Source: Ruminococcus sp. UBA4350 (GTDB lineage: Bacteria > Bacillota > Clostridia > Oscillospirales > Ruminococcaceae). From it: a DNA stretch of 17,136 nucleotides. Below are positions 5,802 through 13,096 of this stretch, one piece after another. The stretch covers positions 313 through 17,448 of the forward strand of contig DGSY01000194.1 of assembly GCA_002394125.1 (NCBI GenBank), written 5' to 3'. Position numbers and translations under genes: made by a program. The notes under the pieces were generated by a model. That model ran no database searches. It was given only the letters and a program-made list of their open reading frames with translations, and was not told where the DNA came from. Numbering within the stretch: position 1 is the stretch's first letter; every line of letters starts with the position of its first letter.

Positions 5802-8228
5802 ATGAGAGAAACCGCGCAATCCGGTTCCAATGCAGTCAGAAAGGAAAAGAAAGAGCCGCGCCGCCGGCCGCTGATCCTGCGTGTTCTCAGCACGATCGGC
5901 ACGGTCGTTCTGACGACCTTCCTTTCCTTCTTCCTGCTGTTCGCCGTGACAGGCACGATCTGCGCGATCGCCGCGACGATCTATGTCACGAACTACATGG
6001 AGAATACGGCTTCGGTCAGTATTCAGGAGCTTGACACCAGCTCGGCGACCAACATCTACGAAACGAATGAGCAGGGCGAGCTTGAGATCGTCTACACCGT
6101 GCAGAGCGAGGTCAAGCGCAAGCCGGTCGATCTTGAGGTCGTGCCGCAGCACGTCCGCGACGCGTTTGTTTACGGTGAGGACGAGCGTTTCTATGAGCAT
6201 GAGGGCGTGGACTACAAGCGTACCGCTGCATCCTTCGCAAACATGATCCTGAAATTCTGGGCGTCCGATCAGGGCGGTTCGACGATCACGCAGCAGCTTG
6301 TCAAGAACATCACCGGTGACAACGACAAGTCTCCGCAGCGTAAGATCCGCGAGATTCACCGCGCAATGGAGCTGGAAAAGAACTACTCCAAGGACGAGAT
6401 TCTCGAAGCATACCTCAACTATATCGGCTTCGGCGGTGCGAACAACGGCATCGAGATGGCCGCAGAGACCTATTTCGGCAAGACCGTCGGTGAACTGACG
6501 ATCGCGGAGGGCGCCTGCCTTGCTGCGATCCCGCAGAGCCCGGAGATCAACAACCCGTTCGCGGGCTACAACGAAAAGGCCTACAACGAGGTCACCGATA
6601 CCTGGTACTATACGGATGAATTCGTCAACACCGGCGCGGAGAAAAACCGCGATCGTATGGAGTATATTCTCGGCCATATGTATGACAACGGCGCGATCAC
6701 CTTTGACGAATATCAGGAAGCACTGAACGAGCATCTCATTTTCAAGGGCACGGACGAATATCTGCACGCGCATCCCGAACAGCAGGTCATTGAGGATGAC
6801 GGTACGATCACGCTCGATGACGGCATCGAGGAGAAGTCAACCTCATGGGCGGTTGACGAGGCAATCTATGAGTTTGCAAATATGCTCATGGAGGATCGCG
6901 GCATTTCCTTTGACCGTGCGCTGACGCTCATCAATACCGGCGGCTATCAGATCTATCTGACCGTTGACCGCGAAATGCAGAACTATCTGGAGCAGAAGTT
7001 CCTCACGATGGACAATCTGCTCATGGGTATGACCAACACCGCCGCGACCACCATGTTCCGTGACCTCGACGGCGACGGCGAATATACCGATGAAGAAAAC
7101 CTCACGCTTCAGGCAGGCTTCACCGCGATCGACTACCGCGGCAGAGTCCTCTGCACCTGCGGCGGCATCGGTCCAGAGAACGGCTCCCTCGGTACGAGTT
7201 TCGCTTCCAACGAGCCGCAGCAGCCCGGATCGGCGATCAAGCCGGTCACGAGTTACGGTTATGCGCTTTATCATGACCTCATCACATGGGGTACGCACGT
7301 TGTCGATATCCCGCCGCTGAAGGTCAAGGATCCCGATCATCCGGGCGAGGAAAAGCTCTGGCCGACCAACTACGCCGATGTCAACAATGTCATCAGCTAT
7401 TCCAGCGCGACCATCAACATCTACTACGCGCTGGAGCGTTCCTACAACACGATCCCCGCACTGCTCGTCAAGACCTACGGCAGACAGGAGGTCTTTGACT
7501 ACGCGACCAAGAAGCTCGGCCTGAACCTCAATGAAGGCTATGATGTGGACTATGCTCCGCTCGCCGTCGGCGCGCTCGGCTACGGCATCACGGTCAAGGA
7601 TCTGGTCAATGCATACATGGTCTACGGCAACGGCGGCTACTTCAACGATGCACACATCATCAGCCGCATCGACCTCTCCGACGGCTCGCCCTATTTCAAT
7701 GCTGAGGATAATTACAAGCAGGTCATCGACGAGGAGACCTCCTATGTCATGAACAAGCTCCTCCAGAATGTTGTCCAGAACGGTACCGGTACCGCTGCAC
7801 AGATCTACACCGGCGGCGTGCAGGTTCCGATCGCCGGCAAGACCGGTACAACATCTGACTGGTTCGACCTCATGTTCGTCGGTCTGAATCCGCAGTTCGT
7901 CAGCGGCGTCTGGATCGGCTACAAGGAGAACAAGGAGATCCGCAACCACTGGTCGATCCTCTCCGCGAGAGTCTGGAAGAATGTTATCGGCGAATGGATT
8001 GTCAATCACTATTACGATGAAGATTTCGCAAAGCAGTTCCCGGAGTGCGACACGATCGTCCGCGGCGATGTCTGCCTGTCAACCGGTAAGATCGCAGGCC
8101 CTGCGTGTCCGCACGGAACGCCCGGCTACTGGAAATCCACGAATCAGCCGTGGTGTGACAACCGTGAGCTGACGCTCGGCTACGACGCAATGTACGACGC
8201 AGAGGCGGATGAAGATGCCGTCTGGTAA
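5802..8228 (+). CDS. Class A penicillin-binding protein (GT51 transglycosylase + transpeptidase)
   Basis: Polymerises and cross-links peptidoglycan at the outer face of the membrane. The 808 residues run: basic cytoplasmic tail, one membrane helix (about 24-62), a GT51 glycosyltransferase with EDERFYEHEG (catalytic Glu126), GGSTITQQLVKN (158-169) and RKIREIHRAMELE. Then comes a penicillin-binding transpeptidase with SAIK (Ser477, Lys480), SYN (547-549) and KTGT (from Lys680). An inserted acidic segment (about 335-350) lies between domains. The C-terminus is short, with a Cys-containing tail (CLSTGKIAGPACPHG) and no PASTA or fibronectin domain. The start is ATG 5802 behind GAAAGGGG. The end overlaps the next gene. 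It heads a likely three-gene operon from the promoter at 5678. Identification is firm; which PBP1 paralogue this is cannot be told. Confidence 0.96.
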   Translation: MRETAQSGSNAVRKEKKEPRRRPLILRVLSTIGTVVLTTFLSFFLLFAVTGTICAIAATIYVTNYMENTASVSIQELDTSSATNIYETNEQGELEIVYTVQSEVKRKPVDLEVVPQHVRDAFVYGEDERFYEHEGVDYKRTAASFANMILKFWASDQGGSTITQQLVKNITGDNDKSPQRKIREIHRAMELEKNYSKDEILEAYLNYIGFGGANNGIEMAAETYFGKTVGELTIAEGACLAAIPQSPEINNPFAGYNEKAYNEVTDTWYYTDEFVNTGAEKNRDRMEYILGHMYDNGAITFDEYQEALNEHLIFKGTDEYLHAHPEQQVIEDDGTITLDDGIEEKSTSWAVDEAIYEFANMLMEDRGISFDRALTLINTGGYQIYLTVDREMQNYLEQKFLTMDNLLMGMTNTAATTMFRDLDGDGEYTDEENLTLQAGFTAIDYRGRVLCTCGGIGPENGSLGTSFASNEPQQPGSAIKPVTSYGYALYHDLITWGTHVVDIPPLKVKDPDHPGEEKLWPTNYADVNNVISYSSATINIYYALERSYNTIPALLVKTYGRQEVFDYATKKLGLNLNEGYDVDYAPLAVGALGYGITVKDLVNAYMVYGNGGYFNDAHIISRIDLSDGSPYFNAEDNYKQVIDEETSYVMNKLLQNVVQNGTGTAAQIYTGGVQVPIAGKTGTTSDWFDLMFVGLNPQFVSGVWIGYKENKEIRNHWSILSARVWKNVIGEWIVNHYYDEDFAKQFPECDTIVRGDVCLSTGKIAGPACPHGTPGYWKSTNQPWCDNRELTLGYDAMYDAEADEDAVW

Positions 8229-9825
8229 TTCCGCGGGCGGCGGCCGTATCCTCAAAAACAAGCTGTATCTGTATCTCACCGAGTTCTTCGCCGGTATGTC
8301 CGTCATGGCGGTGGAGCTCGGTGCGAGCAGACTGCTGGCACCGTATTTCAGCTCGTCGCAGATCGTCTGGACGATCATCATCGGCACGATCATGATCGCG
8401 ATGGCGCTCGGCAATCTCTACGGCGGCCGGTCGGCGGACAGAAATCCCGATCCGGACAAGCTCTACGGGCGGATGCTCGTTGCGGCGGTCTGGATCGCGG
8501 CGATCCCGTTCGTCGGAAAGCTCGTGATCTTGCTGATCTCGGCGCTGCTCGTTGTCAGCATCAACACGAATTTCCTGATCTGGGCGGCATTCCTTTCCTG
8601 CATGATCGTTTTCGTATACCCGCTCTTTCTGCTCGGCACAGTCACGCCCTCGCTCGTGAAATACACGGTCGGGAGCCTCGATGACAGCGGAAAAACGGTC
8701 GGTACGCTCGGCGCGGCGAATACGATCGGCAGCATCATCGGCACATTTGTCCCGACCTTTATCTCGATCCCGGCTGTCGGCACGGCAGCGACCTTCGTGA
8801 TCTTCTCCGGCATCCTGCTTCTGCTCGGCATCATCTATTTTGTCTCGGTCAGGCGCGGAACGGTCAGGGTCATCGTTTCGGCGGTGCTGTTTACGGCAGC
8901 ATCGGCGGCGGCATTCACCCTCGGATTCGCATTCTGGGAGAAAACGCTGACGCTGGAGGACGAATCGGTCTACAACTATTTGCAGGTGCGGGAGGATGAC
9001 AGCCGCGTGATCCTTTCGACGAATGTGCTGTTCGGCGTGCAGTCCGTCTACATGAAAACGCAGTCCCTGACGGGAATGTATTATGACTATGCGCTCGCGG
9101 CGCCCTTCATGCTGGAGGAACCGCAGGAGGCGCATGATATGCTGATTCTGGGAATGGGCACCGGCACTTACGCGACACAGTGCCGGCGCTATTTTGATTC
9201 TATGGCGATCGAGGGCGTCGAGATCGACGAAAAGATCACAGATCTTGCCCGCGATTATTTTTCGCTGGATGCGTCGGTTCCGGTCGCGTCCTATGACGGC
9301 AGAGCCTATCTCGCCGGCACGGACAAGAAGTATGACATCATCATGGTCGATGCCTATCAGGATATCACGATCCCGTTTCAGATGAGCTCGCAGGAGTTCT
9401 TTGCAATGGTGCGTTCGCATCTGAAGGAGAACGGCGTGATGATCGTCAATATGAACATGATCTCCGACCGCGAGGACGGCATCAATGCCTATTTGCAGGA
9501 TACGATCGCGTCGGTGTTCGGTCATGTGTATACGGTCAATGTGCAGAATGCGTCGAACCGTGAGCTGTTCGCATCGGATAATCCGGAGATCGCGGCGCTG
9601 CTGGAGCGCAATGCCGCAGAGACCGGCGATGCGCAGCTGCGCGAAATGATGCAGAATGTCAGCGGTGCGCTGGTGCCGTATCAGTCCGGCGGCAGACTGC
9701 TGACTGATGACAAGGCGCCGGTCGAGCTGCTCGGTATGCAGACGATCGACGACATGATCTCGCGTGAGCTGGGATACTATAAGAAAAAGCTGGAAGAAGA
9801 AGGCATCGCCGGACTGATCGGCTGA
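8215..9825 (+). CDS. Membrane protein fused to a spermidine-synthase-like domain
   Basis: A 536-residue fusion. Residues 10-245 contain about seven hydrophobic segments of the type found in fused MFS/spermidine synthase proteins. Residues 260-505 form a Rossmann methyltransferase-like domain of the spermidine synthase superfamily: GMGTG nucleotide loop (from Gly313), VEID (Glu336, ribose-binding position) and IIMVDAYQD (Asp379). In true aminopropyltransferases the last motif is DSSD/DSTD, with a second Asp three residues on that takes part in catalysis; here that position is Gln. The usual YHEM motif is also absent (YYDYAL in its place). Polyamine synthesis is therefore doubtful. Two ATGs, 8209 and 8215, are available; AGAGG at 8201 favours 8215. 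The gene overlaps the end of the PBP gene by 14 nt, indicating co-translation, and the next gene follows by 12 nt. Confidence 0.82.
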   Translation: MPSGNSAGGGRILKNKLYLYLTEFFAGMSVMAVELGASRLLAPYFSSSQIVWTIIIGTIMIAMALGNLYGGRSADRNPDPDKLYGRMLVAAVWIAAIPFVGKLVILLISALLVVSINTNFLIWAAFLSCMIVFVYPLFLLGTVTPSLVKYTVGSLDDSGKTVGTLGAANTIGSIIGTFVPTFISIPAVGTAATFVIFSGILLLLGIIYFVSVRRGTVRVIVSAVLFTAASAAAFTLGFAFWEKTLTLEDESVYNYLQVREDDSRVILSTNVLFGVQSVYMKTQSLTGMYYDYALAAPFMLEEPQEAHDMLILGMGTGTYATQCRRYFDSMAIEGVEIDEKITDLARDYFSLDASVPVASYDGRAYLAGTDKKYDIIMVDAYQDITIPFQMSSQEFFAMVRSHLKENGVMIVNMNMISDREDGINAYLQDTIASVFGHVYTVNVQNASNRELFASDNPEIAALLERNAAETGDAQLREMMQNVSGALVPYQSGGRLLTDDKAPVELLGMQTIDDMISRELGYYKKKLEEEGIAGLIG

Positions 9826-9837
9826 TCGGAGCAAGCT

Positions 9838-10956
9838 ATGTATCGAATCACCTGTCCCTGCCATTTCGGGCTGGAAAGTGTACTGAAATTTGAACTGGTG
9901 CGCCTGAGCGTACCGAATATCAAAGCGGCGGACGGCAGAGTCTCCTTTGACGGCGGCTGGCCGGAGATCGCTGCGGCGAATATTGCGCTGACGGCGGCGG
10001 AGCGTGTCCTCATAGAGCTGGGCAGCTTTCCGGTCGGCGCACAGAAGGGCAAGACGGCGTTTGATCCGCTGTTCGACGGCGTCATGCAGGCACCGCTGGA
10101 GGAATTCATCGGCGCGGAGGATGCGTTTGTCGTCAAGGGCAGCTCGCTGAATTCCGCGCTGCACAGCGTTCCCGCGTGTCAGGCAGTCGTCAAAAAGGCG
10201 GCGGTCAGGCGGCTGCAAAAGGCCTATCACACGGAAATGCTGCCGGAGACCGGGCCGGTGCATACGATTCAGTTTGCGATCCGGAACGATGTCTGCACGC
10301 TCTATCTCGACACGACCGGCATCCCGCTTTATAAGCGCGGCTGGCGGCAGCAGTCGGTTATTGCCCCGATCCGCGAAACGCTGGCGGCGGGCATTCTGGA
10401 TCTGTCTCATGTCCGGAGCGATACGCAGCTCTGCGATCCGTTCTGCGGCAGCGGCACATTTCTGATCGAGGGTGCGCGGCGGGCAATGCACATTGCGCCG
10501 GGGCTTTACCGGAAATACATCTGCGAGCAGTGGTCACAGATGCCGGCGGATGCATTCCGGCAGGCACGCGCCGATGCAAAGGAGCGCATCGACCGGAATG
10601 TGCAGTTTCATGCGTTCGGCTTTGACAGCGATCCGGAGGCCGTCGCGCTGACGATTGCGAATGCAAAAAAGGCGGGCGTTTCCGACCGCGTCACGGTCGT
10701 GCAGCGGGATATCAGGGATTTCCGCGCAGAGGCCGGACAGAATATCGTCTGCAATCCGCCCTACGGTGAGCGGATGCTGGATGTGGAGCAGGCGCGGGCG
10801 CTTTACCGCGTGATGGGAAAGGTATTCGACCGGCAGATCCCGTGCAGCATCATCACGCCGGATGCAGAATTTGAAAAGGCATTCGGGCGCAAAGCGCGGA
10901 AAACGCGGAAGCTCTATAACGGCATGATGCAGTGCCGGCTTTATCAGTATTGGTGA
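9838..10956 (+). CDS. THUMP-domain class I RNA methyltransferase (RlmL/YpsC-like)
   Basis: A 372-residue protein with an N-terminal ferredoxin-like/THUMP region (about 1-160) and a C-terminal Rossmann methyltransferase. The SAM site shows DPFCGSGTFLIEGA (Asp200 on), GFDSDPEAV, and the catalytic NPPYGER (Asn306 on) typical of N2-guanine methyltransferases. The preceding IRETLAAGIL also fits the family. Length agrees with Bacillus YpsC and the N-terminal half of RlmL, which make m2G in 23S rRNA; the exact target here is inferred from the family. It starts 12 nt after the spermidine-synthase-like gene and is the last gene of the PBP operon. A 151-bp direct repeat starts immediately after its stop codon. 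Confidence 0.92.
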   Translation: MYRITCPCHFGLESVLKFELVRLSVPNIKAADGRVSFDGGWPEIAAANIALTAAERVLIELGSFPVGAQKGKTAFDPLFDGVMQAPLEEFIGAEDAFVVKGSSLNSALHSVPACQAVVKKAAVRRLQKAYHTEMLPETGPVHTIQFAIRNDVCTLYLDTTGIPLYKRGWRQQSVIAPIRETLAAGILDLSHVRSDTQLCDPFCGSGTFLIEGARRAMHIAPGLYRKYICEQWSQMPADAFRQARADAKERIDRNVQFHAFGFDSDPEAVALTIANAKKAGVSDRVTVVQRDIRDFRAEAGQNIVCNPPYGERMLDVEQARALYRVMGKVFDRQIPCSIITPDAEFEKAFGRKARKTRKLYNGMMQCRLYQYW

Positions 10957-11107
10957 CCGGGCAGTGCCCGGAGCCATGATCTAAAGTTCGCCGGAAGCGA
11001 ATGAAAGCAGAATGGGATGAAAGCCAGACCGTAAAATAGGCACGAACAGTGCCGTAACAGCGACGAGATTGGTATGCTCCGCAAAACCATGCCGAAGGGA
11101 AACGGCA
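10957..11107. repeat. 151-bp direct repeat, copy 1
   Basis: Begins on the base after the upstream TGA. It carries a 15-nt palindrome CCGGGC-AGT-GCCCGG, then stem-loops TTCGC-CGGAA-GCGAA, GGCAC-GAACA-GTGCC, GGTATG...CATGCC and GCCG-AAGGGAAA-CGGC. No gene of credible length or ribosome site is found in it. The stem-loop series suggests a structured RNA or a palindromic dispersed element. Confidence 0.9.
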
Positions 11108-11258
11108 CCGGGCAGTGCCCGGAGCCATGATCTAAAGTTCGCCGGAAGCGAATGAAAGCAGAATGGGATGAAAGCCAGACCATAAAATAGGCACGAACAG
11201 TGCCGTAACAGCGACGAGATTGGTATGCTCTGCGAAACTATGCCGAAGGGAAACGGCA
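11108..11258. repeat. 151-bp direct repeat, copy 2
   Basis: Directly abuts copy 1 and matches it at 147 of 151 positions. The four differences (11182, 11231, 11234, 11239) are all transitions, and the one inside the GGTATG/CATGCC stem changes G-C to G-U, leaving the pair possible. Its last 16 bases start the 31-nt repeat series that follows. Confidence 0.9.
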
Positions 11259-11304
11259 GTCGATCCTGCCGACCCGAAGGGAAACGGCAATCGGCTCTGC
11301 CGAC
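11243..11304 (+). repeat. Two tandem 31-nt repeats with alternating hairpins before a ribosome site
   Basis: Units 11243-11273 and 11274-11304 share CCGAAGGGAAACGGCA and end in CTGCCGAC; they differ by four transitions. TGCCG and CGGCA elements alternate along 11241-11302, so each CGGCA can pair with the TGCCG on either side, giving mutually exclusive hairpins. The ribosome site AGAAAGGA of the next gene follows at once (11305-11312). Confidence 0.8.
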
Positions 11305-11322
11305 AGAAAGGATGAATCAGAA

Positions 11323-11676
11323 ATGGCAAGAAACAAATTCGCGCTCTGCTGCGCACTCCGACACATTTTCTTCAACGACTACGGCCTTGACCGTACCTTT
11401 ATCCTCAGCGATCTGCTCTCGCTGACGGCATACTACTCCGACGAAAATACGCCGCCGGAGGTCATCTCCAATCAGAAAAAGCTGCATCTCTGGCTGACGA
11501 GAGTGGAGATGATCAAAAAGCTGCAAATGGAGCAGGGCGACGGCATCCTCGATATCATGATGCGGGAGCTGGAGCTTATCAATGTCAATGCGATGCTGCA
11601 ATATGTCAAGGGCAAGGCGCTGGCTGCGGGTGACCTCTCGATGGCGCATATCAAGGGCGATAACGATAAGTGGTAA
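11323..11676 (+). CDS. Small protein of unknown function, in operon with lysA
   Basis: Not recognised. It has 117 residues, no signal peptide or membrane helix, and looks mostly helical. Features are an early CC pair (residues 9-10), a Leu/Asp-rich segment LSDLLSLTAYYSDEN, a basic amphipathic stretch with LHLWLTRVEMIKKLQME, and a polar C-terminus. AAAGGA lies about 10 nt before the ATG. lysA begins 31 nt after its stop with an almost identical ribosome-site context (CAGAAAGGATGA), so the two are probably one operon. Codon use looks like that of the neighbours. The 365-nt repeat leader lies directly upstream. A link to lysine or DAP metabolism is only suggested by position. Confidence 0.75.
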   Translation: MARNKFALCCALRHIFFNDYGLDRTFILSDLLSLTAYYSDENTPPEVISNQKKLHLWLTRVEMIKKLQMEQGDGILDIMMRELELINVNAMLQYVKGKALAAGDLSMAHIKGDNDKW

Positions 11677-11707
11677 TTGCAGACCGCAAACAGAAAGGAT
11701 GATTCAA

Positions 11708-13003
11708 ATGCTGACACCGAACCTGACAGTTTCGCCGGACGGTCATCTGATGATCGGCGGCGCTGATACCGTTGCGCTGGCCAAAACACACGGCACGCCG
11801 CTCTATGTCATGGACGAGAACATGATCCGCGAAAACTGCCGCGGCTACGGCAAAGTGATCGCGGAGGAATACGGCGGCAACGGCCTGATCTGCTTTGCAA
11901 GCAAGGCGCTCTCCTGCAAGGAACTTTACCGCATTGTCGATTCCGAGGGGCTCGGTGCGGATGTGGTCTCCGGCGGCGAGCTGTATACCGCGCTCAAGGC
12001 GGGAATGCCCGCAGAAAAGATCGTCATGCACGGCAACAGCAAGACGAATACCGAGCTGCAAATGGCCGTTACGCACGGCGTCGGCCGGATCGTCTGCGAC
12101 AATCTGCCGGAGCTGGAGCGGCTTGACCGGATCGCCGAAAAGTCCGGCAGGATCGCGAATATCATGCTCCGCATCAAGCCGGGCATCGACGCGCATACCC
12201 ATGATTTCGTCAAGACCGGACAGATCGACAGCAAGTTCGGCTTTGCACTGGAGACCGGCGAGGCAATGGCGGCGGTCAAGGCGGCGAGCCTCTATCCGAA
12301 TCTGCATCTGCTCGGTCTGCACTGTCACATCGGTTCGCAGATCCTCGATACGGAACCGTTCGCAGAGGCGGGACGCGTCATGGTGCAGTTCATGGACAAG
12401 ATCCGCGATGAGATCGGCCTGACGCTGACCGAGCTGAATCTCGGCGGCGGCCCCGGTATCCGCTATACCGAGGAGGACGATCCGAAGCCATTCGGCGAGA
12501 TCGTCCGTGCGATCCTTGCAGCTGTCAAGGAAAGCTGCGAGCGCGCCGATTATCCGAAGCCGTTTATTCTCTTTGAGCCGGGACGCTCGATTGTCGGCGG
12601 CGCAGGCCTGACGCTCTATACCGTCATGGCGAAAAAGGTCATCCCGAATATCCGCACCTATGTGCTGATCGACGGCGGTATGTGCGACAATCCGCGCTAT
12701 GCGCTCTATCATTCGCGCTATGAAGCGGTGATCGCGAACAAGGCTGCGGAGCCGCGCACCGAGACCGTCACGATCGGCGGACAGTGCTGCGAGAGCGGCG
12801 ACCTCATCGGTGAGGATATGCCGCTGCAATCCGCGGAATGCGGCGATACCGTTGCGGTACTGGCGACCGGCGCATATAATTATTCGATGGCGTCCCACTA
12901 CAACCGCAATCCCAATGCCGAAATGGTCATGGTCAAAGACGGCGAAGCGCGGACGGTCATCCGCCGCGAGACCTATGAGGACATCATTCGCTGCGATATC
13001 TGA
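11708..13003 (+). CDS. lysA: Diaminopimelate decarboxylase
   Basis: Converts meso-diaminopimelate to L-lysine and CO2 with pyridoxal phosphate, the last step of lysine synthesis; it thus competes for the DAP used in peptidoglycan. The 431 residues show a fold-III PLP enzyme: the PLP lysine in FASKALS (Lys66), GLHCHIGSQI, the phosphate-binding LNLGGGPGI (244-252), FEPGRS, DGGMCDNPRYALY, and the partner-subunit motif QCCESGD (Cys361) followed by GAYNYSMASHYN. Length is usual for LysA. The start ATG 11708 has AAAGGA 8 nt upstream; an in-frame ATG at 11699 overlaps that ribosome site, and the frame is open further upstream but lies within the preceding gene. No lysine riboswitch or T-box is recognisable upstream. 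Confidence 0.95.
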   Translation: MLTPNLTVSPDGHLMIGGADTVALAKTHGTPLYVMDENMIRENCRGYGKVIAEEYGGNGLICFASKALSCKELYRIVDSEGLGADVVSGGELYTALKAGMPAEKIVMHGNSKTNTELQMAVTHGVGRIVCDNLPELERLDRIAEKSGRIANIMLRIKPGIDAHTHDFVKTGQIDSKFGFALETGEAMAAVKAASLYPNLHLLGLHCHIGSQILDTEPFAEAGRVMVQFMDKIRDEIGLTLTELNLGGGPGIRYTEEDDPKPFGEIVRAILAAVKESCERADYPKPFILFEPGRSIVGGAGLTLYTVMAKKVIPNIRTYVLIDGGMCDNPRYALYHSRYEAVIANKAAEPRTETVTIGGQCCESGDLIGEDMPLQSAECGDTVAVLATGAYNYSMASHYNRNPNAEMVMVKDGEARTVIRRETYEDIIRCDI

Positions 13004-13032
13004 TTTGTAATCAAAGTTTTACCGAATGCATC

Positions 13033-13061
13033 TTGCAATCCTCCGGTTTCTGTACTATAAT
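13033..13061 (+). promoter_or_regulatory. Sigma-A promoter with duplicated 9-mer at the start region
   Basis: TTGCAA (13033-13038), 17 bp, TATAAT (13056-13061). The 9-mer AATAGTATC occurs twice in tandem at 13059-13076, across the -10 box and the expected start point, which could be an operator. No convincing terminator separates it from lysA. Confidence 0.75.
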
Positions 13062-13096
13062 AGTATCAATAGTATCAGAAGCCGGAGGTGATTTTT

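Noticed and set aside
8002..10491. Very long - strand open frame (about 829 codons)
   Set aside because: It is antisense to three well-supported genes, has Arg/His/Asp-rich composition typical of a shadow frame in GC-rich DNA, and no motif.
10957..11258. CRISPR array
   Set aside because: Two contiguous 151-bp copies with no spacers; repeat length and layout do not fit.
10957..11258. Group II intron remnant
   Set aside because: Short phrases such as GATGAAAGCC recall intron domain I, but there is no GTGYG 5' end, domain V or reverse transcriptase, and the unit is only 151 bp. Not excluded as a fragment; a structure-model search would decide.
10957..11310. Lysine riboswitch or lysine T-box before lysA
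   Set aside because: I looked for the conserved L-box junction motifs and the T-box GGGTGGNACCGCG core; neither is present.
10853..11356. Overlapping short reading frames on the - strand across the repeats
   Set aside because: They arise from the repeated sequence, have no ribosome site and code for low-credibility proteins rich in repeats of each other.
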